The notes under the pieces: generated by a model | What the model was told of the DNA's origin: nothing | Databases searched by the model: none | What the model saw: only the letters and a program-made list of their open reading frames with translations | Assembly (NCBI GenBank): GCA_964554875.1 | Contig: CAZKQJ010000022.1 | Location: 1 to 64,000, forward strand | DNA: 64,000 nucleotides | Origin: Marispirochaeta sp964554875 | GTDB lineage: Bacteria; Spirochaetota; Spirochaetia; JC444; Marispirochaetaceae | Reading direction: 5' to 3' | Made by a program: the position numbers and the translations under genes | Part shown: one piece after another, positions 7,547 through 15,524 of the stretch | Layout: each line of letters starts with the position of its first letter | Numbering within the stretch: the first letter of the stretch is position 1

Positions 7547-10500
7547 TCCAGCGTATCAAAAACAGCGAACACCTGGAGAAGATCTCCCGGGAATATACCG
7601 CGGAAAAAAATGAACAGAGCATACTCCTCTGCGCAGGAGGCGGATGTATGGCCTCTGGAGCCATGGATGTAAAATCGGCCCTTCAGGACGCCCTGAAACA
7701 GAACAGACTCTCCATACCCGTCAAGGAAACCGGCTGCATGGGTCCCTGCGCCGCAGGGCCGGTAATCATGATCCATCCGGAAAAAATAGTCTACGAACGG
7801 GTAAGCCCCGAAGATGCCGGGGAGATCGTCACCACTCATTTTATCGAAAAAAGACTTCTCAAGCGTCTGATTCACCGAAATTCCGCCTCCCGGGAAGAGG
7901 CTCCGGCCCTCGATTCCATAGATTTCTTCAAGAATCAGAAGAAGATCGTTCTGAGAAACTGCGGCCGGATCGATCCGGGAAAAATAGAGGACTATTACAC
8001 AGAAAGAGGATACTCCGCCCTGGCCAATGTCCTTACCGGCATGAAGCCGGAAGATGTGGTCCAGGCAATAAAGATCTCCGGACTCAGGGGACGGGGAGGG
8101 GCAGGATTCCCCACCTGGATGAAGTGGGAGTTTACCCGCAAAGCAGAAGGAGAGCTTAAATACGCGCTGTGTAATGCCGACGAGGGGGACCCCGGAGCTT
8201 TCATGGACCGCAGCGTTCTTGAGGGAGACCCCCACAGTCTGATAGAAGGCATGGTTATCGCCGCCTATGCCATCGGCGCCCGGGAAGGCTTTGTCTACGT
8301 ACGGGCCGAATATCCCCTGGCGGTCTCCAGGCTTCAGAAGGCCCTTGAACAGGCCAGGGAAGCGGGGCTGCTCGGCAAGAACATACTGAACACCGGTTTC
8401 TCTTTCGATCTCTCCATTCGGATGGGTTCCGGCGCCTTTGTCTGCGGCGAAGAGACCGCCCTCATGAACTCCATTGAAGGACACCGGGGAGAACCGCGTC
8501 CGCGTCCGCCCTTTCCCGCCCAGAAAGGCCTCTGGCAGAAACCTACTCTGCTGAACAATGTGGAAACCTATGCCAGCGTTCCCGCCATCCTGATGAACGG
8601 TCCGGAAACGTATGCCGCCATCGGAACGGACAAAAGCTCCGGCACCAAGGTCTTTGCCCTGGCCGGGGCAATCGAGACCAGCGGTCTGGTGGAAGTTCCC
8701 ATCGGTACATCCCTGGGAGAACTGATCTACGATATCGGCGGGGGCATCAAGAACGGTAAAACCTTCAAAGCCGCCCAGATAGGGGGTCCTTCGGGAGGCT
8801 GCATTCCCAAGGAGCACCTTTCGGTGCCCCTGGATTACGACAGCCTCGCGGAACTTGGCGCAATCATGGGCTCCGGGGGTCTTATCGTCATGGACGAGGA
8901 CACCTGCATGGTGGATGTGGCGCGCTTCTTCCTGGAATTCGTTCAGGAGGAGTCCTGCGGCAAGTGCGTCCCCTGCCGGGTCGGCACGAAGCGCATGCTG
9001 GAGATACTGAACCGGATATGCGAAGGCAGGGGAGAAGAAGGCGACATTGAGCGCCTGATCGAGCTGGGAAACATGATCAAGGAAACCTCCCTCTGCGGCC
9101 TGGGTCAAACCGCACCGAATCCTGTCCTCTCGACAATACGCCATTTCCGTCACGAGTACGAGGACCATATCCGGCGGAAGCACTGCGAAGCAGGGGTCTG
9201 TCCGGGGCTGGTACGGGCGCCCTGTCAGAGCGCCTGCCCCGCGAATGTGGACATTCCGGGTTTTGTCTCCCTGGTCAGGGAAAAGCGCTACGCCGAGGCC
9301 CTCCGACTGCATCGGGAGCGGAACCCCTTCGCGGCGGTCTGCGCCAGAGTGTGTTTTCACACCTGCGAGGACCATTGTCGCCGCTCCACCCTGGACGAGC
9401 CGGTCTCGATCCGCGGGATAAAGCGTTTTCTGGTGGAACAGGAGGTTACAATCCAGATTCCCGAGGTTCGGGAGAATCCTGAAAACGAAAAAAGACGGGT
9501 GGCCATTATCGGTGCCGGGCCCGCAGGACTTTCCTGCGGATACTTTCTTGCACGACTGGGCTACAAGCCGGAGATTTTCGAGGCCGAATCACGCCCCGGC
9601 GGCATGCTGGCCCAGACCATTCCGGCTTACAGACTTCCCCGGGAAACCCTTGCCCGGGAGGTCCGCATGATCGAGCGCATGGGGGTAAAGATTCATACCG
9701 AAAAACGCCTGGGCAGGGACTTCAGCCTTGAGAGCCTTAAACAGCAGGGCTACGAAGCGGTATTCATGGCCCTGGGAGCCCCGGAGAATCTGCCCCTGGG
9801 TGTGGCAGGAGAAGACACAGCGGGCGTTGTACAGGCCGTACCATTCCTGCGGGAGTACAATATACGGGGATCCGTCCCGGTGGGGAACCGTGTCATCGTT
9901 ATCGGCGGAGGAAACGCTGCCGTAGACGCGGCCCGCACCGCGATCCGTCTGGACGCGGAGGAGGTCAGCATCCTGTACCGCAGGAGTCAGGAGCAGATGC
10001 CCGCCTACGCGGAGGAGCTGGAAGAGGCCCTCAATGAAGGCGTCGCACTGCGCACCCTGGTACAGCCGGTGGAAATAGTCTCCGACAAGAACGGCAGGGT
10101 CAGTGGCCTTCGCTGCCTGCCCATGACCCTGGGAGACTTTGACCGCAGCGGCCGTCGCGGACCGAAGGCCGCCGAAGAAGAGCCCGAGTTCATACCAGCA
10201 GACCAGATCATCATTGCAATCGGACAGCGGCTCGATCCGAAACCTGTCCTCGGCTCCCTGGCGGTGGAAACAAGACCCGACCGCTTCATTGCCGTCAACC
10301 AGATTAACGGTCAGACCTCGGTACCCTGGATTTTTTCCGGGGGCGACATGGTGTCCGGCCCCTCCTCGGTGGTATCCGCCATCGCTGCGGGAGAACGGGG
10401 CGCCGTAGGTATCGACGAATACTTAAGCGGAGAGACCCACGCCTTCTGGCGGGAGGAGTGGAACAACGACACAGCCTATGATCCCGATGAGGCCCCGGTA

Positions 10501-10683
10501 CCCTACCCCAGAGAGAAGCTGCCTACCATAGACGTGGAACGAAGACGATCAAATTTCGACGAAGTGGAACTCTGCTGGACCGAGGCTTCGGCCATGCGTC
10601 AATGCGGCCGTTGTCTGCGCTGCGATTACGGAAAATCCCCGGTCCGCCGGGAAACAAAGGAAAAGGAGGCAGCCCGTGTATAA
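7543..10683 (+). CDS. hydB: NuoF/HydB-GltD fusion flavoprotein of the [FeFe] hydrogenase
   Basis: This 1046-residue fusion is the diaphorase subunit. Residues 1-115 are a thioredoxin-like [2Fe-2S] domain (C30, C35, C65, C69). Residues about 150-540 are a NuoF module: FMN/NADH site with GRGGAGFP near residue 183, SLBB region, and [4Fe-4S] ligands in ESCGKCVPC and SLCGLG. From about residue 553 the usual C-terminal ferredoxin domain of HydB is replaced by a GltD/NfnB-like module: Cys-rich [4Fe-4S] segment (CQSACPANVDIPGF, CARVCFHTCEDHC), FAD motif AIIGAGPAGLS near 653, and a second nucleotide site GGGNAAVD near 786 followed by YRRS, which favours NADP(H). Its stop overlaps hydA by 8 nt. Two separate pyridine-nucleotide sites on one chain suggest NAD/NADP/H2 electron exchange (inference). 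Confidence 0.92.
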   Translation: MIQRIKNSEHLEKISREYTAEKNEQSILLCAGGGCMASGAMDVKSALQDALKQNRLSIPVKETGCMGPCAAGPVIMIHPEKIVYERVSPEDAGEIVTTHFIEKRLLKRLIHRNSASREEAPALDSIDFFKNQKKIVLRNCGRIDPGKIEDYYTERGYSALANVLTGMKPEDVVQAIKISGLRGRGGAGFPTWMKWEFTRKAEGELKYALCNADEGDPGAFMDRSVLEGDPHSLIEGMVIAAYAIGAREGFVYVRAEYPLAVSRLQKALEQAREAGLLGKNILNTGFSFDLSIRMGSGAFVCGEETALMNSIEGHRGEPRPRPPFPAQKGLWQKPTLLNNVETYASVPAILMNGPETYAAIGTDKSSGTKVFALAGAIETSGLVEVPIGTSLGELIYDIGGGIKNGKTFKAAQIGGPSGGCIPKEHLSVPLDYDSLAELGAIMGSGGLIVMDEDTCMVDVARFFLEFVQEESCGKCVPCRVGTKRMLEILNRICEGRGEEGDIERLIELGNMIKETSLCGLGQTAPNPVLSTIRHFRHEYEDHIRRKHCEAGVCPGLVRAPCQSACPANVDIPGFVSLVREKRYAEALRLHRERNPFAAVCARVCFHTCEDHCRRSTLDEPVSIRGIKRFLVEQEVTIQIPEVRENPENEKRRVAIIGAGPAGLSCGYFLARLGYKPEIFEAESRPGGMLAQTIPAYRLPRETLAREVRMIERMGVKIHTEKRLGRDFSLESLKQQGYEAVFMALGAPENLPLGVAGEDTAGVVQAVPFLREYNIRGSVPVGNRVIVIGGGNAAVDAARTAIRLDAEEVSILYRRSQEQMPAYAEELEEALNEGVALRTLVQPVEIVSDKNGRVSGLRCLPMTLGDFDRSGRRGPKAAEEEPEFIPADQIIIAIGQRLDPKPVLGSLAVETRPDRFIAVNQINGQTSVPWIFSGGDMVSGPSSVVSAIAAGERGAVGIDEYLSGETHAFWREEWNNDTAYDPDEAPVPYPREKLPTIDVERRRSNFDEVELCWTEASAMRQCGRCLRCDYGKSPVRRETKEKEAARV

Positions 10684-12451
10684 CATTACAATCAACTCGC
10701 TCCCGGTCAGCGTAGACAGGAATGAGACCATCCTCGAGGCAGCCCGGAAAATCGGCATCCGCATACCGACCCTCTGTTTTCTCGAAGGACACGCCCCTCT
10801 GGGAGCCTGCAGGGCCTGTGTGGTCGAAGTGGAAGGTGCAAAGACCCTGATGCCCGCCTGTGCCACCCCGGTACAGGACGGCATGAAAATAAAAACCAAC
10901 AGCCGCCGCGTCCGGGAGGCCCGACGTATGGTGGTGGAACTGCTGTTGAGCGAACACAACGGCGACTGCAAATACTGCGAACGGGGCGAGGACTGCGAAC
11001 TCAAAGCCCTGGCCATAGAGCTGGGCATCGAGGATGAACGCTTCAGCGGTGAACGGCTTGAACCTGCCCTGGACGATTCCACCCCGGCCCTGAGCCGGGA
11101 CGCAGCAAAGTGCATAAAATGCCGGCGCTGCGTTACCGTCTGCAACGAGGTACAGGGTGTTGGCGCTCTGTTCCCGCAGTACAGGGGTTTCTCCGCCGTT
11201 ATAGGACCCGCCTTCAGCCGACCCCTGGACAGCGTTGCCTGTGTACAGTGCGGTCAGTGTGCCGCGGTCTGTCCGGTGGGGGCCATAACCGAGCGTAACC
11301 ACATTGACGCAGTCTGGGCTGCCCTGGATGACCCGAAGCAGCATGTGGTCGTTCAGACTGCCCCGGCTATCCGGGCAGCCCTGGGGGAGGAGTTCGGCCT
11401 CGAGCCCGGGACCCTGGTCACAGGAAAAATGGTGAGCGCCCTCCGGGCCATGGGTTTCGACGCGGTGTTTGACACCAATTTTACTGCGGACCTTACGATC
11501 ATGGAAGAGGGAAGCGAACTGCTCATGCGTCTGACCAGACTCCTGAAGAACCATGAAAATATCGCCCTGCCCCAGTTCTCATCCTGTTCCCCGGGATGGA
11601 TAAAATACCTGGAGTACTACTATCCCGAGATGATTCCCAACGTTTCATCCTGCAAGTCGCCCCAGCAGATGTTCGGCGCCCTGGCAAAGACCTATTACGC
11701 CGATAAAATCGGCAAAAAAGCGGAAGAGATCACCGTAGTCTCGGTAATGCCCTGTACGGCCAAGAAGTTCGAAGCCCTCAGGCCCGAGATGCGTGATTCC
11801 GGGGTCCAGGACGTGGACTACGTCCTGACCACCCGGGAGCTGGCACGAATGATAAAGGGCAGCGGCGTCGCCTTCACCGAGCTGCCCGACGGTCAGATGG
11901 ACGCCCCCCTGGGACTCTCCTCCGGCGCGGCGGACATTTTCGCCAACACCGGCGGCGTCATGGAAGCCGCCCTGAGGACCGTCTACGAACTGGTTACCGG
12001 ACGCCCTCTGCCGGGCGAAAACCTGCATGTGCGTCCCCTTGCAGGTCTCGAAGGAATAAAAGAGGCCTCACTGATACTGGAAAACGTCAAGCCGGAGTAC
12101 GATTTTCTCGAAGAGGTGGAGGTTCGTGTGGCGGTTGCCCACGGCCTCGGAAACACAGGCAAGCTCCTGGACCGCATCCAGGCCGGAAAGGGAGACTACC
12201 ACTTTGTAGAGATTATGACCTGCCCCGGCGGCTGCATAGGCGGCGGCGGACAGCCCCGCTTTACCGATGATTCGGTCAGACAGAAGCGGATCGAGGCAAT
12301 CTACAAGGAGGACGAAGGAAAGCCGATACGAAAGTCCCACGAAAATCCGGCGATAACCCAGATCTACGAGGAGTACCTGGGAGCACCTTTGAGCGAACGC
12401 TCCCATCATCTGCTTCACACAAAATATACTGCACGGGAGGTGGTGCAGTAG
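10676..12451 (+). CDS. hydA: [FeFe] hydrogenase catalytic subunit (HydA/HndD type)
   Basis: This 591-residue subunit forms or oxidises H2 at the H-cluster. In order it has an N-terminal [2Fe-2S] domain (GACRACVVEVEG), a His-ligated [4Fe-4S] (HNGDCKYCERGEDC), two ferredoxin clusters (CIKCRRCVTVC, CVQCGQCAAVCP), then the H-cluster motifs L1 SSCSPGW (C304), L2 MPCTAKKFE (C360) and L3 EIMTCPGGCIGGGGQP (C516, C520). A small C-terminal HydB-like (Fe_hyd_SSU) domain follows. In L1, Ser305 stands where the classical TSCCPxW motif has a second Cys. Translation starts at GTG 10676, supported by AAAAGGAGG six nt upstream, and overlaps the previous gene by 8 nt. The maturases HydEFG are not in this window. 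Confidence 0.95.
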   Translation: MYNITINSLPVSVDRNETILEAARKIGIRIPTLCFLEGHAPLGACRACVVEVEGAKTLMPACATPVQDGMKIKTNSRRVREARRMVVELLLSEHNGDCKYCERGEDCELKALAIELGIEDERFSGERLEPALDDSTPALSRDAAKCIKCRRCVTVCNEVQGVGALFPQYRGFSAVIGPAFSRPLDSVACVQCGQCAAVCPVGAITERNHIDAVWAALDDPKQHVVVQTAPAIRAALGEEFGLEPGTLVTGKMVSALRAMGFDAVFDTNFTADLTIMEEGSELLMRLTRLLKNHENIALPQFSSCSPGWIKYLEYYYPEMIPNVSSCKSPQQMFGALAKTYYADKIGKKAEEITVVSVMPCTAKKFEALRPEMRDSGVQDVDYVLTTRELARMIKGSGVAFTELPDGQMDAPLGLSSGAADIFANTGGVMEAALRTVYELVTGRPLPGENLHVRPLAGLEGIKEASLILENVKPEYDFLEEVEVRVAVAHGLGNTGKLLDRIQAGKGDYHFVEIMTCPGGCIGGGGQPRFTDDSVRQKRIEAIYKEDEGKPIRKSHENPAITQIYEEYLGAPLSERSHHLLHTKYTAREVVQ

Positions 12452-12475
12452 CAAAACAGTCTGTCACAGATCAGC

Positions 12476-12505
12476 GGACGGTGTCTTCGGACACCGTCCT
12501 TTTTT
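12476..12505 (+). terminator. Rho-independent terminator of the hydrogenase operon
   Basis: A 10-bp perfect stem GGACGGTGTC / GACACCGTCC with a TTCG loop is followed by six T residues, 25 nt after the hydA stop. Confidence 0.92.
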
Positions 12506-12549
12506 CGGCAGATGGTGACGACAGTGCTTATTGAGGGCAGGCTGGAGAT

Positions 12550-13389
12550 CTAAAACAGGTCCTCCACTCTCCTTCCCCTCAGATCCTCTCCCAAAAATCT
12601 CTCTGTACACGTAACACAAGCCCCTTCGGTATACACCCTTCCGGTCTGGCCGGAACAGGGAATCTCAAAGGAGAAGCGGGGCGTCCGACCAAAAATCCAC
12701 TCCCGGGACGAAAACTCCTCTGCCTGATCCCTGCTCAGCAGGTAGAGTTCCGCCTCCGGCGGGACCTCCTCCCACACCCCGCGGTTAAAGCTCCGCGCCA
12801 GGGCATCGATAACGATCTCCACACTGAGCCCGGGGACCATCTCGTTCAGGCAGAGCACCGGCGACCTTACAGACGCCACGCCCTTTCCCCTGATTCCCGG
12901 CAAACTCGGTTTGAGTACGGAACCCAGAAGGGAGAGATCCGAGGAGACCAGCAGGGTCCCGTGATGCAGGGCCTTCTCCTTTGTAAGGCGATACGCGCTT
13001 CCGGAGAATTTCCGCCCGCCGGCTACCAGATCGTTTCTTTCCGTTACTTCCGCGGAAATTCCCAGGTCCGCCAGAGCGCCGACAATCCGGCGGGAGTTTT
13101 CAAACTTGTCGTAGCCATGGCGGGGCCGGATAAAAGAATAATTCAGGTTTCCGAAATCATGATAAACCGTGCCGCCTCCGGTGTAGCGCCGTACCAGGGG
13201 CATGCCGTGCCTACGCAGGACTCCTATATCGGCCTCAAGAAAAGGGTTCTGGGATCGGCCTATTACCACGCAGGGACGGTTCACATACAGAAGAAGTATC
13301 TCCTCGCCGGGGCCGCTGTCCTCAAAGAGTGAACGTTCCGCGGCCAGGTTGGCGAAGGGGTCTCGAGACCCCAGAAGGATGACCCGCAC
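12550..13389 (-). CDS. lplA: Lipoate-protein ligase A family enzyme
   Basis: This 279-residue enzyme activates lipoate (or transfers lipoyl/octanoyl groups) and attaches it to lipoyl-domain lysines. The family motif RRYTGGGTVYHDFGNLN is present near residue 68, as is the conserved Lys region KFSGSAYR followed by HHGTLLV. The length is shorter than E. coli LplA (about 337) and resembles LplA forms without a full accessory domain. The start is GTG at 13389, overlapping the ABC-exporter stop by 1 nt (TAGTG), with GGGAGGAA just upstream. A lipoyl domain that could be a substrate is encoded at 46274-49627; glycine-cleavage or other 2-oxoacid complexes elsewhere are also possible. Confidence 0.9.
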   Translation of the reverse strand: MRVILLGSRDPFANLAAERSLFEDSGPGEEILLLYVNRPCVVIGRSQNPFLEADIGVLRRHGMPLVRRYTGGGTVYHDFGNLNYSFIRPRHGYDKFENSRRIVGALADLGISAEVTERNDLVAGGRKFSGSAYRLTKEKALHHGTLLVSSDLSLLGSVLKPSLPGIRGKGVASVRSPVLCLNEMVPGLSVEIVIDALARSFNRGVWEEVPPEAELYLLSRDQAEEFSSREWIFGRTPRFSFEIPCSGQTGRVYTEGACVTCTERFLGEDLRGRRVEDLF

Positions 13390-15524
13390 TATTCCTCCCG
13401 GACTAGCGCAGTTCCGCTGTACTGAAGCCGGTACAGGTTGTAGTAGAGACCTTTGAAGGCGATAAGCTCCTCATGCTTCCCCTGTTCCACCAGATGTCCG
13501 TGGCTCAGAACCAGGATACGGTCGGCGTTTTTTATGGTGGAGAGACGGTGGGCGATTACCAGGGAGGTACGACCTTCAAGCAGTACCTTGAGGGCGCTCT
13601 GGATAAGCCGCTCAGTTTCCGTATCCACATTGGAGGTCGCCTCGTCCAGGATAAGGACCCGGGGATTCTGGGCGATAACCCGGGCAAAGGAGATCAGCTG
13701 CTTCTGCCCGGTAGAGATGTTGCTCCCCCGCTCCTGCAGCATGGTATCGTATCCCCGTGGCAGCTTCTCGATAAAGCTGTGGGCGTTTACCATCCTTGCC
13801 GCTTCAATAACATCCTTTCTGGGTATCGGTGCCCCCAGGGTGATGTTCTCTTCGATGGTCCCGGAAAAGAGAAATACGTCCTGCTGCACCGGCTGTATAA
13901 GGCGTCGCAAGGCCGACAGGGAGAGTTCCCGGATATCCGTCCCGTCAATGAGAATATCCCCTTTTTCGATATCCCAGAAGCGGGTCAACAGGTTCGCGAT
14001 GGTGGTCTTTCCTGCTCCGGTATAGCCGACCACCGCCACGGTCTCCCCTGGATTTACCCTGAAAGAGAGGTTTTTCAGCACAGGTTCGTCCGGAACGTAG
14101 GAAAAATCGACCCCTCGAAACTCCAGTCCTCCCTGTACATCCCCGATACTCTCTGCGTGCATGGTTCCGGTATCCGGGATTTCCTGCCGGGTATCCAGAA
14201 TTCCGAAGATCCGCTCTCCTCCGGCCATGGCTGACTGCATGATGGTGAATTTTTCCGACAGATCCATAACCGGCTGGTAGAACATCCTGATCAGGCTGAT
14301 AAAAGCAATCAGTACTCCCAGGGAAACCGAAAGCTCCACAAACATTCCGGCGCCGAAATAGAGAATCACCCCGGTGGAAACGGTGGTAAGAAAATCAATG
14401 AAAGCACGGAACGGGGCGAACACGAAGAGCTCCTTCATTGAGGCGTCATAGAGCTCGTCGTTCCTCCTGTCAAAGGCCTCTCCCACAGCCTTCTCCCGGC
14501 CGAACATCTGCACAACCTCCATTCCGGAAAGGTGCTCGGAGAGATAGGCGTTGACCTTCGCTACCCCGGAGCGTACAAGTCGGTAGGCTTCCCGGGCTTT
14601 GACCCTGAAATAGAGGGTCGCGACAATCACCGGAGGCAGGGTAAATACGGTAATGGTTGCGAGCCGGGGATTCATCAGATAGAGGGTTATGACCACCCCT
14701 ATCATCAGACTGAAGTTCTTGATAAAGGAGATCGCCACGGTGGCAAAGAGCTCGTTGATGGTATCCACATCGCTGGTAAGCCGGGAAACGAGGCTTCCCA
14801 CCGGGGTCCGCTGCAGGTAAGCCAGGGACTGGCGGAGCAGATGTCCCAGCAGGGAGAGTCTTAAGTCCCGCATTACGTTCTGCCCCAGGGCGGCCATGAT
14901 GTAGATCTGCAGGAAGGTAAAAACCAGATTAGCCGCCAGGAGTCCCAGGTAGAGCCAGGCATTATCGGCAATCCCCATGCGGTCCGAACGTCTGAGGAGC
15001 CTTCGTTCCCGGGTATCAAAGGAGTCCAGCAGCTCCCGGGTAAAAGCAAAGCCTTCACCTTCCCGCTGAATTCCGCTTGTGTCCGGGTCCAGCAGCTCTT
15101 TGACCCGCTCCCACTCCTCCGGAGAATAGTCACCGGGACGGACAAGGTACCATCCCCCCTCATCCAGGGCACCGGCATCCCGCAGACGCCGTTTCTCCTC
15201 CCCCGTAAGGGACGAAGCGATATCCTGAGGCAGATACACAAGGCCGTCCTCCCCGGATAGAACAGCGGGATCATCGACCCTGGCTTTGAGTCCGGTCCCT
15301 TCGGCTCCGCTGTCCTTTTGGGGACTGTAGCGCAGGTAGTAGCCCATTATATGGCGGTCAATGGCCCGCTGAAGCACCACGGGACCTGCAAGTTCAGCAA
15401 CGGTGGCCGCCAGCAGGGCGATCACGGCCACCAGGGCAAGGGCCTTGTAGGGCTTGAGGTAAGCTGCAAGACGGCGGACAATCTTCCAGTCGAAGGCTTT
15501 CATCTGAAGTTCCCCGCCCCTCAT
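13389..15524 (-). CDS. ABC exporter half-transporter, consensus-ATPase partner with large extracytoplasmic insert
   Basis: This 711-residue protein fuses a six-helix exporter membrane domain to an ATPase. Walker A is GYTGAGKTT, Walker B LILDEATSNVD with the catalytic Glu, and the switch His is in IAHRLST. The signature is NISTGQKQ, with Thr replacing a Gly of LSGGQ. Between the first two membrane helices (about residues 45-165) lies a charged insert of roughly 120 residues, as in YheH-type partners. The start ATG at 15524 has GAGGAGG seven nt upstream. It pairs with the gene at 15521-17263, whose Walker B is atypical, so the two probably form one heterodimer with one active site. The exported substrate is unknown. 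Confidence 0.92.
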   Translation of the reverse strand: MRGGELQMKAFDWKIVRRLAAYLKPYKALALVAVIALLAATVAELAGPVVLQRAIDRHIMGYYLRYSPQKDSGAEGTGLKARVDDPAVLSGEDGLVYLPQDIASSLTGEEKRRLRDAGALDEGGWYLVRPGDYSPEEWERVKELLDPDTSGIQREGEGFAFTRELLDSFDTRERRLLRRSDRMGIADNAWLYLGLLAANLVFTFLQIYIMAALGQNVMRDLRLSLLGHLLRQSLAYLQRTPVGSLVSRLTSDVDTINELFATVAISFIKNFSLMIGVVITLYLMNPRLATITVFTLPPVIVATLYFRVKAREAYRLVRSGVAKVNAYLSEHLSGMEVVQMFGREKAVGEAFDRRNDELYDASMKELFVFAPFRAFIDFLTTVSTGVILYFGAGMFVELSVSLGVLIAFISLIRMFYQPVMDLSEKFTIMQSAMAGGERIFGILDTRQEIPDTGTMHAESIGDVQGGLEFRGVDFSYVPDEPVLKNLSFRVNPGETVAVVGYTGAGKTTIANLLTRFWDIEKGDILIDGTDIRELSLSALRRLIQPVQQDVFLFSGTIEENITLGAPIPRKDVIEAARMVNAHSFIEKLPRGYDTMLQERGSNISTGQKQLISFARVIAQNPRVLILDEATSNVDTETERLIQSALKVLLEGRTSLVIAHRLSTIKNADRILVLSHGHLVEQGKHEELIAFKGLYYNLYRLQYSGTALVREE

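Noticed and set aside
7513..9375. A 620-codon open frame on the minus strand inside the NuoF-GltD gene
   Set aside because: It lies antisense to a gene whose protein has clear motifs throughout; it has no recognisable domain and reflects codon bias of the GC-rich sense gene. The same holds for 10523-11554 minus, 3528-4340 plus, 36219-36884 plus and 46838-47854 plus.
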